The translations under genes were made by a program, and so were the position numbers. Below, in pieces: positions 24,525 through 32,191 of a stretch of DNA of 32,193 bases. Every line of letters starts with the position of its first letter. Position 1 is the stretch's first letter. The DNA is taken from assembly GCF_001675045.1 (NCBI RefSeq), contig NZ_LYPA01000078.1, positions 1 to 32,193 of the forward strand, given 5' to 3'. The stretch comes from Paenibacillus oryzae (GTDB lineage Bacteria; Bacillota; Bacilli; Paenibacillales; Paenibacillaceae). A model generated the notes under the pieces. It saw only the letters and a list, made by a program, of their open reading frames with translations. It did no database searches and was not told the origin of the DNA.

Positions 24525-24570
24525 TGTTCAAAAAGTTCGCTCCGGTACTGAAAACCGAACTTTTTGAACA
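24525..24570 (+). repeat. Short perfect inverted repeat / terminator between resC and resD
   Basis: TGTTCAAAAAGTTCG (24525-24539) and CGAACTTTTTGAACA (24556-24570) form a perfect 15-bp stem around a 16-nt loop. The T-run inside the 3' arm could allow termination of the resABC transcript, with readthrough into resDE. Both arms and part of the loop (ACTGAAAAC) match the ends of the 167-bp elements at 31659-32191, with one compensatory base-pair change. Confidence 0.85.
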
Positions 24571-24620
24571 CGAATTAGTAGAGAATAGAGACTTTGTTTA
24601 CTGAGAGGAGCTGCTCCCAA

Positions 24621-25337
24621 TTGTCTGATTATAATAACCGTATTCTGGTAGTGGACGATGAGGAACGTATTCGGCGTCTGCTAAAAATGTATCTGGAAAA
24701 AGAAGGATATCTCATTGATGAGGCAGAGGACGGAGAGAAGGCGCTAAAGCTGGCGTCCAATACGGACTATGCCCTTATCCTGCTAGATGTGATGCTGCCT
24801 GGCATTGACGGCGTGGAGGTATGCTCCCGCTTGCGTCAGATTAAGTCCACTCCTGTTATTATGCTCACCGCCAAAGGCGAGGAGATGAACCGGGTTCAAG
24901 GCTTTGAGGTAGGCGCTGACGATTACGTCATCAAGCCGTTTAGCCCGCGTGAAGTAATCTATCGGGTAAAAGCGATCCTGCGCAGATCGTCCGCTACCGC
25001 CTTTCTTACGAATGAAGCCAAAACAAGCAGCAACATAGTTTTTCCCCATCTTCTTATTGAGCATGACGCCCACCGGGTGACGGCCGGAGGCCATGAGGTC
25101 AGCCTGACGCCAAAGGAATATGAGCTGCTGCATTATTTGGCCATTTCGCCGGACAAGGTGTTTTCGCGCGAGGATTTGTTGAAGGATGTATGGAATTACG
25201 AATTTTTCGGCGATTTGCGGACTGTGGACACGCACGTCAAGCGTTTGCGCGAAAAGCTGAACAAGGTTTCGCCCGAGGCTGCTGCCATGATTACGACCGT
25301 TTGGGGCGTCGGCTACAAGCTTGAGGTGCCCAAATAA
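24621..25337 (+). CDS. resD: Response regulator ResD
   Basis: OmpR-family regulator (238 residues) of respiration and anaerobic genes, including resABC in B. subtilis. The receiver domain shows ILVVDDEERIRRLLKMYLEKEGY, the phospho-Asp in LILLDVMLPGIDG, MLTAKGEE and the KPFSPREV lysine. The winged helix contains SLTPKEYELLHYL and the near-diagnostic YEFFGDLRTVDTHVKRLREKLNKVSPEA. The TTG at 24621 gives MSDYNNRILVV, with AGAGGAG (24604-24610) at 10 nt; an earlier TTG at 24594 lacks an SD. It is followed without gap by resE. Confidence 0.96.
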   Translation: MSDYNNRILVVDDEERIRRLLKMYLEKEGYLIDEAEDGEKALKLASNTDYALILLDVMLPGIDGVEVCSRLRQIKSTPVIMLTAKGEEMNRVQGFEVGADDYVIKPFSPREVIYRVKAILRRSSATAFLTNEAKTSSNIVFPHLLIEHDAHRVTAGGHEVSLTPKEYELLHYLAISPDKVFSREDLLKDVWNYEFFGDLRTVDTHVKRLREKLNKVSPEAAAMITTVWGVGYKLEVPK

Positions 25338-26834
25338 ATGAGGCTGTGGGATCGGCTGGCCAGAGTGCTGTGGTACAGCGTAGTCGGCAAGCTATGGGCA
25401 ACCATTATGCTGCTGGTTGCGTTTGTTTTGCTCATATTGGGATTTTTTCTGCTGCAATATATCGACATTTGGTTTCATGAAAATACTCGTGACATAAAGC
25501 TTCTGTTTATTGTCACGGCGGTTATCGGCTTTTGCTTATCCACTTTTTTTGCTTTTTTCCTGTCACGAAACTTGCAGCGTCCGCTGATTCAGTTAAAGGA
25601 TGCCGCAGATTCCATCTCGCAGGGGGACTATAGCACACGTGTGGAAATACGTTCGCGTGATGAAATTGGACAACTGGCTAAAACCTTCAACCATATGACC
25701 GAGCAAATCGATAAGCTGATTCACGACTTGAATCATGAAAAAAACCATCTGGCCAGCATTTTGCGCAGTATGGGCGATTCCGTCATTACCTTTAATGCGG
25801 AAGGGGAGGTCATATTGACCAACCCAAGCGGTCACTTGCTTATTACCCAGTGGTCGTCGCTGGAGGGAGGCTGGCTTGAGGTTCCCCGTAAAAAAGGGAA
25901 TATGCCTTATGCCAAGGTGCCTATGCCGCTACAGGATCTTTTTCATACGGTTATGGCCGAGGCGCATGACGCGATGGAGAAAATTCATGTACATAGCAAT
26001 GTATGGTCTGTCGTTATGGCGCCCCTTCAATCCGGCGGCGTTGTGCGGGGAGCGGTAGCCGTTATCCGTAACGTAACCGAGGAGCATAGGCTTGAGAAGC
26101 TGCGCCGCGACTTCGTAGCGAATGTATCCCATGAAATCCGAACACCGTTGTCGATGCTTCAAGGGTACAGCGAAGCGCTTCTGGATGAGATTGTAGCTTC
26201 GCCGGAAGAGAGGCAGGAGCTTGTTCAGGTCATTTATGACGAATCGCTCCGAATGGGAAGGCTTGTTAATGATTTTCTTGATGTTGCGCGTATGGAAGCC
26301 GGTCATGTCGACATGAACTACCAACGCATCGATTTGGGCAATATGATGCGCCGCGTTCATCGAAAGTTTGGCGTTTATGCCAAGGAGCGGGGCGTCAAGC
26401 TGATTGCGGATATTCCGGACTCAATGCTTGTCCTAGAACAAGCCGATGAAGACCGCTTGGAGCAAATTTTGACCAACCTGCTGGATAATGCTTTGCGCCA
26501 TACCGCCTCAGGTAAAAGTATTTTAATTCGTGGCGCTGCAGTCGAAGTAAACGGGGAGCCCTATATTCAGCTGGAAATCAAGGATGAGGGCAAAGGTATT
26601 CCACCCGAGGATGCGCCATTCATTTTTGAACGCTTTTATAAAGCGGATAAAGCTAGAACCAGGGGAGCCTCCGGCGGGACGGGCCTTGGCCTGGCGATTG
26701 TTAAAAATTTGATTGATCTTCATCAGGGAACCATCGCCGTTGACAGCATCGTTAATGTGGGTACAACATTTACCATCTTGCTCCCGGTAGCAGGAGACAT
26801 CGTTGGTCGAACACAGCCAACTAACAAAAAGTAA
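25338..26834 (+). CDS. resE: Sensor histidine kinase ResE
   Basis: Membrane kinase of 498 residues that phosphorylates ResD in response to oxygen/NO and redox state. Two membrane segments (about 20-42 and 54-75) flank a loop of only about ten residues. HAMP covers about 76-128 and a PAS-like domain about 135-240. HisKA has His265 in VSHEIRTPLSML. HATPase motifs are NLLDNALRHT, DEGKGIPPEDAPFIFERFY and GGTGLGLAIVKNLI. B. subtilis ResE is longer (about 589 residues by recall) and has a sizeable extracytoplasmic domain, missing here. The ATG abuts the resD stop. A bidirectional terminator follows. Confidence 0.94.
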   Translation: MRLWDRLARVLWYSVVGKLWATIMLLVAFVLLILGFFLLQYIDIWFHENTRDIKLLFIVTAVIGFCLSTFFAFFLSRNLQRPLIQLKDAADSISQGDYSTRVEIRSRDEIGQLAKTFNHMTEQIDKLIHDLNHEKNHLASILRSMGDSVITFNAEGEVILTNPSGHLLITQWSSLEGGWLEVPRKKGNMPYAKVPMPLQDLFHTVMAEAHDAMEKIHVHSNVWSVVMAPLQSGGVVRGAVAVIRNVTEEHRLEKLRRDFVANVSHEIRTPLSMLQGYSEALLDEIVASPEERQELVQVIYDESLRMGRLVNDFLDVARMEAGHVDMNYQRIDLGNMMRRVHRKFGVYAKERGVKLIADIPDSMLVLEQADEDRLEQILTNLLDNALRHTASGKSILIRGAAVEVNGEPYIQLEIKDEGKGIPPEDAPFIFERFYKADKARTRGASGGTGLGLAIVKNLIDLHQGTIAVDSIVNVGTTFTILLPVAGDIVGRTQPTNKK

Positions 26835-26914
26835 CACTTTCCTTTGGGGGCAAAAGCAGACAAGCAGAATGCTTCCACGTCCTTGAAGCGACTGCCTGCC
26901 CATTAGACCGACAA

Positions 26915-26942
26915 AAAAAGCGTGCCTTGCGGCACGCTTTTT
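26915..26942. terminator. Bidirectional intrinsic terminator between resE and serA
   Basis: AAAAAGCGTGCC (26915-26926) and GGCACGCTTTTT (26931-26942) are perfectly complementary with a TTGC loop. A-run and T-run flank the core, so it can stop both the rightward resDE and the leftward serA transcripts, which converge here. Confidence 0.93.
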
Positions 26943-27003
26943 GTTGAATCATCGACTAAAATCTTGTTGTTCGTGAAACATTCAATCTGAAATCAGATCG
27001 ACT

Positions 27004-28596
27004 TTAGTTCAAAATGATCTCTTTGGCTGTTTTCAGCTCAGGCAGGCTGGTCAACTGATCCAGTACATCCTTTGGAGCGCCTTTGTCTACGCGCAATACC
27101 ATGATGGCGGAGCCGCCTTCCAATTGACGTCCAACCTGCATTGTTGCAATGTTGACATCATTGGAGCCAAGCAGCGTGCCGACACGGCCGATAATGCCTG
27201 GTTTGTCAGTATGCGAAATCAGAACAAGGTTGCCTTCAGGCGTAACATCAACAGGATAGTTGTCGATTTGAACGATGCGCGGGCCGTAACCGGTAAGCAG
27301 CGTTCCGCCAACAACATGCTCTTCTTTTTTGGTCCGAAGAGATACGGTTACCAGGTTTGTAAAGTCCTTGGAAGTAAGGGACTTCTTCACGACGATGTTG
27401 ACATCGCGAATTTTGGCCAAATGCATGGAGTTTACGACATTGACCTGCTCCGAGCCAAGATGATGGGATAATACACCGCGAACAATATATCGGGTCAGCG
27501 GCTGAGTATCCACATCGGCAAGCTCGCCGGAATAGCTGATGGAAATTTCTTGTACGCCGCCTTCGGTGGATTGTGCAATAAAGCTGCCCAGCTTTTCGCC
27601 AAGCGTAAAGTAAGGCTGAAGCGTGTTTTGCAGGTTAGCCGGAATCGGAGGCATGTTGACCGCGTTAACAAACGGCTCGTCACGCAAAATGTGCAGCACT
27701 TGCTCCGAAACGTCGATGGCTACGTTTTCCTGCGCCTCAACCGTAGAAGCGCCAAGATGCGGTGTTACGATAATTTTAGGATGAGTGAGGAACGGATGGT
27801 CGGCAGCAGGAGGCTCAACCTCGAATACGTCAAATGCGGCGCCTGCCACAATGCCTTCATCGATTGCTTCCACCAGGGCAAGCTCGTCCACAACACCGCC
27901 GCGGGCACAGTTGACGATGCGCATGCCGGGTTTCATTACGCTGAATTGCGCTTTTCCGATCATATGGCGCGTTTCAGGGGTAAGGGGCGTATGCACGGTA
28001 ATAAAGTCAGCTCCGCGAACAATTTCATCAACCGTGGAAAGCTTAACGCCCAGCTTTTCAGCGCGTTCTTCCGTCAGGAAGGGATCAAAGCCCATAATAG
28101 TCATGCCAAACGCTTTAGCCCGTTTAGCCACTTCGCTGCCGATCCGGCCCATGCCTAGAACGCCCAGCGTTTTGGCACGCAGTTCAACGCCCAGGAAGGA
28201 CTTGCGGTCCCATGTGCCGTTAACTGTTTTCATATAAGCTTGCGGAATGTGGCGGGCAAGCGCCATCATCATGGCAAATGCATGCTCGCAAGTTGTAATG
28301 GTATTGCCGTCCGGTGCGTTGATTACGATAATGCCTCGTTGCGTGGCAGCGTCCAGGTCGATATTGTCTACGCCAACGCCGGCGCGGCCAACCACCTTCA
28401 GAGCTTTTCCGGCTTCCATTACTTTGGCAGTGACGCGAGTCTGGCTGCGAACCAGCAGGGCATCGTATTCACCAATAATGGCAATAAGCTCGTCTTCGCT
28501 CAGACCTGTTTTTTTGTCCACGATGACATCGGTTGCTTCCACAAGCTGCTGGATGCCCAGATCGCTTATGGGGTCGGATACTAACACTTTGTACAT
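27004..28596 (-). CDS. serA: D-3-phosphoglycerate dehydrogenase
   Basis: Enzyme of 530 residues oxidising 3-phosphoglycerate with NAD, the first step of serine synthesis. The substrate domain wraps around the NAD domain, with GVLGMGRIGSEVAKRAKAFGM (GxGxxG). The catalytic Arg lies in NCARGGVVDELALVEAID, with Glu and His in the following FEVEPP and VTPHLGASTVEAQ. An intervening domain and a C-terminal ACT domain (LVLISHTDKPGIIGRVGTLL) follow, making it the long, potentially serine-regulated form as in B. subtilis. The SD on the minus strand is AGGAGG (28607-28612) at 10 nt. The leader contains a terminator-like hairpin. Confidence 0.97.
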   Translation of the reverse strand: MYKVLVSDPISDLGIQQLVEATDVIVDKKTGLSEDELIAIIGEYDALLVRSQTRVTAKVMEAGKALKVVGRAGVGVDNIDLDAATQRGIIVINAPDGNTITTCEHAFAMMMALARHIPQAYMKTVNGTWDRKSFLGVELRAKTLGVLGMGRIGSEVAKRAKAFGMTIMGFDPFLTEERAEKLGVKLSTVDEIVRGADFITVHTPLTPETRHMIGKAQFSVMKPGMRIVNCARGGVVDELALVEAIDEGIVAGAAFDVFEVEPPAADHPFLTHPKIIVTPHLGASTVEAQENVAIDVSEQVLHILRDEPFVNAVNMPPIPANLQNTLQPYFTLGEKLGSFIAQSTEGGVQEISISYSGELADVDTQPLTRYIVRGVLSHHLGSEQVNVVNSMHLAKIRDVNIVVKKSLTSKDFTNLVTVSLRTKKEEHVVGGTLLTGYGPRIVQIDNYPVDVTPEGNLVLISHTDKPGIIGRVGTLLGSNDVNIATMQVGRQLEGGSAIMVLRVDKGAPKDVLDQLTSLPELKTAKEIILN

Positions 28597-28644
28597 GTTA
28601 CACAGTCCTCCTAGTTTGGCAAGTCCTTATTCCTTGCGCAGTTA

Positions 28645-28696
28645 TGAAAAGAAAAACCCTCTCACCGCTCCGTTGTGGCGCAGCGGTTCGAGAGTT
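28645..28696 (-). terminator. Intrinsic terminator in the region upstream of serA (minus strand)
   Basis: On the minus strand AGCGGT pairs with ACCGCT (28682-28687 / 28664-28669) and an outer GAGAG helix extends it (28690-28694 with 28659-28663). The U-rich tract TTTTTCTTTTC follows. It lies about 60 nt before the serA start and could end the upstream minus-strand gene or act as an attenuator of serA. Confidence 0.7.
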
Positions 28697-28723
28697 CAAT
28701 CCACGAAGTCATGTCACTTTATT

Positions 28724-28753
28724 ATTTTAATGCATGACAGCGGAAAATTGCAA
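28724..28753 (-). promoter_or_regulatory. Possible sigma-A promoter of serA
   Basis: Reading the minus strand, TTGCAA (28753-28748) and TAAAAT (28729-28724) are 18 nt apart, matching the consensus at 4/6 and 5/6. If used, transcription would begin near 28717 and pass through the terminator hairpin at 28696-28645 before serA. Confidence 0.4.
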
Positions 28754-28840
28754 TCCTTAAACTTGCTCATTTGTGAAAATTTCGTTATGATTCAAGCAAC
28801 ATCCTGAGGCCGTCCATTTTAATGGTTTTCTGCATGTTTC

Positions 28841-29764
28841 TTATTGGCCTTGATCCGGCAGGAAAAAGGGCAGCAGCGGCAGCATTTCGGATTGATAATA
28901 ACGCAATTTGTAGTCATTGAATTGTCCGGTTCGGACCGCATCGGTAGAGAGCAGCAAATCCACGATTGCGCCTGCTGTCTGAAGCTTCATTTTGGCAGCT
29001 TGTCCCGATTGAATGAAGTCGTCGACGCGACTCGTCAAGTCCTGCGGGTAAAAGCCTTCAAGCTCGCCGCGCTCCGCCAGGTAGTTGACCACAATGACGT
29101 TTTTAATAATAAGCGGCTGCCCGCTCCATTCCTTCAGCGCCAATGCATTTTTGACAGTGTAGGTGTCCGGTATGTCGGGGTCGATGCTTGCAGCCCATTT
29201 CTGCATAGCGGTATAATAAGCAGTCTGGGCGTTCAGCGCTTCCTTGGCAGCGGCTTTGTAGTTGCTTTCCTCCAGGATGATGTTGCGCAGCTCGGTCAGC
29301 TCCGCGTTTTTGGAGGCCGAGGCCGCTTTGGAGGCTGCATCCTTAAAAAGCTTCAAGCTGCGCGCATAACCAATCTGCGAGGTGCCAAGCAGCTCGGATT
29401 TTCCCATATCGAAGGTGCTGGCTTCGGTCGCCTTCTGATCCGCAAGCTTAGCCAGACTGGAGAAGGTAGAGGCTGCGTCCATACTTTGGCCCTGAGAAAG
29501 CTTGTTCATGGCATCAAGCCATTTGCTCTGAAATTCACGATAAGGGGAAAATACAGTATGATAGAAGGACACAAGGTCTTGCTGCTGATAAGGCAAACTT
29601 GCGACAGCGGCATTATCCTCGCTGCCGCTTTCCGATTTGTATTTGGCTTCAACCTTGTCCATGCCGATTTGCACGCCGTAGAAGAACGCACCTACTGCAA
29701 ATACTAGCATACAAACAAATCCAACGCTAAACATCATTGCTGTGGTAGTCAATCGTTTTTCCAT
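28841..29764 (-). CDS. Unrecognised membrane-anchored helical protein
   Basis: Protein of 307 residues that I do not recognise. It has one N-terminal membrane segment (about 9-32, TTTAMMFSVGFVCMLVFAVG), then a long, mostly helical extracytoplasmic part rich in Ala, Lys and Gln. There are helical stretches near 85-175 (LSQGQSMDAASTFSSLAKLA; KDAASKAASASKNAELTELR) and no cysteine pair or catalytic motif. The SD GGAG on the minus strand (29774-29771) is 6 nt from the ATG. It is divergent from the CPBP protease gene, with 80 nt between, so the two may share a control region. Its strand and distance would let it run toward serA, but a terminator lies between. Confidence 0.85.
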   Translation of the reverse strand: MEKRLTTTAMMFSVGFVCMLVFAVGAFFYGVQIGMDKVEAKYKSESGSEDNAAVASLPYQQQDLVSFYHTVFSPYREFQSKWLDAMNKLSQGQSMDAASTFSSLAKLADQKATEASTFDMGKSELLGTSQIGYARSLKLFKDAASKAASASKNAELTELRNIILEESNYKAAAKEALNAQTAYYTAMQKWAASIDPDIPDTYTVKNALALKEWSGQPLIIKNVIVVNYLAERGELEGFYPQDLTSRVDDFIQSGQAAKMKLQTAGAIVDLLLSTDAVRTGQFNDYKLRYYQSEMLPLLPFFLPDQGQ

Positions 29765-29844
29765 GATAATCTCCTTCGTATGTATGTAAATAGTTGTGAC
29801 TTTTGAACTCGAACAAAGACAAAAATGCAGACAGGCGGGACATA

Positions 29845-30438
29845 ATGAAAAAGTTCGATTTACGCAAAATACGGGTTCGCAAGGTCAGTGTTGACGAAAT
29901 TGATGACCGTATGCTACTTATTAACTTATATGCAACACAAGGGCTTACACTTATTATCGGTATTGTGTGGTTATTATTTCAGCGTCAAAACATAATTCAT
30001 TTGCTGGCCTTGCCATCCACGTTAAACGTCTTATGGTGGGGGCTAGGCCTGGCGGCTGCCGTTGTTGCCGTCGACCTGCTCATTTCCCGCTGGGTGCCGG
30101 ATGAGGTTTCCGATGACGGCGGGGTCAACGACCGTATTTTCCGCATGCGGCCCGTCTGGCATATCGCCCTGATTTCGTTTATTGTGGCGATTTGCGAGGA
30201 GCTGTTGTTCCGCGGCGCCGTGCAGCACGCATTTGGACCTTATTGGACAAGCATCATTTTTGCCGCCATACATGTCCGCTATTTGAGACATTGGATACCT
30301 ACCGGCCTGGTCTTTTCTATTAGCTACGGCCTGGGCTGGATTTATATTCAAAGCGGATCGATCTGGGCGCCTATCCTTGCGCATTTCGCCATCGATCTTA
30401 TCATGGGACTTATTATTCGCTTCAGGAGGGAGCCATGA
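29845..30438 (+). CDS. CPBP-family intramembrane metalloprotease
   Basis: Membrane protease of 197 residues of the CPBP/Abi (CAAX-protease-like) family. About five hydrophobic segments are seen (33-50, 62-82, 105-122, 135-150, 155-195). The catalytic motifs are complete: E118-E119xxxR123 in CEELLFRG, His143 in FAAIHV, and H180xxxD184 in LAHFAIDL. The ATG at 29845 gives MKKFDLRKIR with a weak SD; the open frame extends to a TTG at 29803 without an SD. Substrate is unknown; relatives act in prenyl-protein processing, bacteriocin immunity or membrane-protein control. It overlaps a small membrane-protein gene (ATGA). Confidence 0.88.
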   Translation: MKKFDLRKIRVRKVSVDEIDDRMLLINLYATQGLTLIIGIVWLLFQRQNIIHLLALPSTLNVLWWGLGLAAAVVAVDLLISRWVPDEVSDDGGVNDRIFRMRPVWHIALISFIVAICEELLFRGAVQHAFGPYWTSIIFAAIHVRYLRHWIPTGLVFSISYGLGWIYIQSGSIWAPILAHFAIDLIMGLIIRFRREP

Positions 30439-30665
30439 GCAGGAAAGAAAGACATAGCCGCTCTGCCAGAGGGGCTCGGCCGATGCCGCCGCCCTTGCAG
30501 GACGAACAGGCGGCAGGGGAGGAGCAGGCCAAGCTGCCGCCTCGCCGCAAAAAGTATCCGTCCAGCATAAACAAGCTCTACAAGTGGTATTTTAATTTAC
30601 TCTTTTTATTGTTCGTTGCGCTTGTTGCTTTCCTGTTCTGGTACGGAAACAAATTTACCCAGTAG
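30435..30665 (+). CDS. Small tail-anchored membrane protein
   Basis: Protein of 76 residues with a basic, Arg/Pro-rich cytoplasmic region (1-50) and one C-terminal membrane segment (about 53-70, FNLLFLLFVALVAFLFWYG). No known family recognised. Its ATG overlaps the CPBP protease stop (ATGA), with AGGAGGG just upstream, so both are made together. This pairing suggests it could be a partner or substrate of the protease, but nothing in the sequence proves it. Confidence 0.75.
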   Translation: MSRKERHSRSARGARPMPPPLQDEQAAGEEQAKLPPRRKKYPSSINKLYKWYFNLLFLLFVALVAFLFWYGNKFTQ

Positions 30666-30676
30666 CCGTCCCGCGA

Positions 30677-31588
30677 CTAATTTGCAGATATGGAAATGTC
30701 GGCAGGATCAATAAAGCCGTAATCCCGATCCTCCAGCTCCGTCAAAAGAGTGTCCAGGGCGTCCGCGGTCCAGGAAAGCTCATGCATCAAAATATTGGCG
30801 CCGGGATGAAGCTGGTCGAGCACATTGGAGACAACAACTTCCGGTTTATTTTTGGCGGAGCTTTCCCAGTCCAGGGAGCCATTCGACCATGTCATGTACA
30901 ACATGCCATGGTTTTTTACTGTTTCGCGAACGTCATCGCTGCCTGCGCCGTATGGCGGCCTGAAAAAAAGCGGCTTGACGCCCACAAGCTCCTCTACTAT
31001 GGTTTGAACATCGCCCACTTGCTTCTGGACCGTCTCAAGCTTTTCATTTTTCAAATTAATATGGTCATAGGAATGGTTGCCGATGGCTTGTCCCCGTGCA
31101 TGGATCAGCTTCAGCAGCTCCGGATTTTGTTTGACTCGATATCCATTAACGAAAAAAATCGCTTTTGCTCCATGCTGATCCAGCACATCAAGCAGCTTGG
31201 TCAAAACGGTCTCATCATGAGGGCCGTCATCAAAGGTGAGCAGCACAACCTGGGATGGCACGCCTTCCTTTAAAGGCTTGAAGCGGAAAGCCTCCGTCAT
31301 AGCATAAAGCGGCGTCGCGCTTTTGGCTTCTCCTGCGGGCTCTTCTGCCGGCTCTTTTTCGGGAGGCGAAGAGGCCTCCGTTAGAGCAGTGGTTTCCGCG
31401 GCCGATCCTTCATTAGCCGCTGGCGTTGCAGCGGTTTCCGCCGTTAGCTCCGGCGATGCCTCCGCAGATGCGGCGGGTAGGCGTTTGCCGGCTTCCGCTG
31501 CTTCGTTTGCACTGCCGCCGCCTGCGGAGCAGCCCGCCAGCTGAAACGCCAGAATTACCAGGCCTATTTGTCGCCAAGGTGTTTTCAT
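30677..31588 (-). CDS. Polysaccharide deacetylase (NodB-type) lipoprotein
   Basis: Secreted lipoprotein of 303 residues. The lipobox LAGC puts the lipidated cysteine at residue 20. An Ala/Glu/Thr-rich linker (about 21-92) leads to a NodB domain (about 108-300). Metal and catalytic motifs are present: TFDDGPHDE (catalytic and metal Asp), the zinc histidines in HSYDH, RPPYGAG, and the C-terminal ILMHE. It likely removes N- or O-acetyl groups from peptidoglycan or another surface polysaccharide; exact substrate unclear. The SD AGGAGG (minus strand, 31599-31594) is 5 nt from the ATG. It converges with the small membrane-protein gene, with 11 nt between. Confidence 0.92.
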   Translation of the reverse strand: MKTPWRQIGLVILAFQLAGCSAGGGSANEAAEAGKRLPAASAEASPELTAETAATPAANEGSAAETTALTEASSPPEKEPAEEPAGEAKSATPLYAMTEAFRFKPLKEGVPSQVVLLTFDDGPHDETVLTKLLDVLDQHGAKAIFFVNGYRVKQNPELLKLIHARGQAIGNHSYDHINLKNEKLETVQKQVGDVQTIVEELVGVKPLFFRPPYGAGSDDVRETVKNHGMLYMTWSNGSLDWESSAKNKPEVVVSNVLDQLHPGANILMHELSWTADALDTLLTELEDRDYGFIDPADISISAN

Positions 31589-31632
31589 ACAGGCCTCCTG
31601 TCTTGGTGTACGGGATAGAAACTTTCGACATC

Positions 31633-31641
31633 ATTGTACCA
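31633..31641 (-). promoter_or_regulatory. Extended -10 promoter of the deacetylase gene
   Basis: The minus strand reads TGGTACAAT (31641-31633), an extended -10 (TGn plus 5/6 of TATAAT), about 45 nt before the start codon. No -35 at normal spacing is seen, as expected for extended -10 promoters. The first terminal repeat element begins 18 bp further upstream. Confidence 0.5.
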
Positions 31642-31658
31642 CAAATGGTTTAGTGGAG

Positions 31659-31825
31659 GTTCAAAAAGTCCGCTTTCCATTACGGGTCATGACTAGTGTC
31701 ATGGCCGGCGGCGAATATGGCTTTCAGCCGAAACCTCCGTTGCTCACTTAGCTTCCACTAAGCTCCGCTACTCAGTTTCTAGCTTCATGCCATCTTCTTG
31801 GCACTGAAAACCGGACTTTTTGAAC
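31659..31825. repeat. 167-bp terminal-inverted-repeat element, copy 1
   Basis: Begins GTTCAAAAAGTCCG (31659-31672) and ends with its exact reverse complement CGGACTTTTTGAAC (31812-31825). Internal hairpins include CATGAC/GTCATG (31688-31703) and AGCTT/AAGCT (31750-31764). No reading frame of note. It differs from copies 2 and 3 at a few positions (for example ATTACGGG versus ATTGCGGG), so it is the most diverged of the three. Confidence 0.9.
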
Positions 31826-31841
31826 TTGATTTGAAGCGGAG

Positions 31842-32008
31842 GTTCAAAAAGTCCGCTTTCCATTGCGGGTCATGACTAGCGTCATGGCCGGCGGCGAATA
31901 TGGCATTCAGCCGAAACTTCCGTTGCTCACTTAGCTTCCACTAAGCTCCGCTACTCAGTTTCTAGCTTCATGCCATCTTCTTGGCACTGAAAACCGGACT
32001 TTTTGAAC
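31842..32008. repeat. 167-bp terminal-inverted-repeat element, copy 2
   Basis: Same ends and length as copy 1, with the 14-bp inverted repeats at 31842-31855 and 31995-32008. It is separated from copy 1 by a 16-bp spacer (TTGATTTGAAGCGGAG), giving a 183-bp period. By eye it is identical to copy 3. Confidence 0.92.
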
Positions 32009-32024
32009 TTGATTTGAAGCGGAG

Positions 32025-32191
32025 GTTCAAAAAGTCCGCTTTCCATTGCGGGTCATGACTAGCGTCATGGCCGGCGGCGAATATGGCATTCAGCCGAAAC
32101 TTCCGTTGCTCACTTAGCTTCCACTAAGCTCCGCTACTCAGTTTCTAGCTTCATGCCATCTTCTTGGCACTGAAAACCGGACTTTTTGAAC
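32025..32191. repeat. 167-bp terminal-inverted-repeat element, copy 3
   Basis: Third tandem copy (inverted repeats at 32025-32038 and 32178-32191), preceded by the same 16-bp spacer. The window ends at the TT that starts the next spacer, so the array may continue. Confidence 0.92.

Noticed and set aside
28664..28706. tRNA-like sequence (GTGGCGCAGCGGTTCGAGAGTT then CAATCC)
   Set aside because: It resembles D-arm and T-arm fragments but no cloverleaf, anticodon stem or acceptor stem can be built. The pairing fits a minus-strand terminator better.
28844..29707. 287-codon plus-strand frame opposite the unknown membrane protein
   Set aside because: The minus-strand frame has an SD, a clean membrane anchor and plausible composition; the plus-strand frame lacks these.
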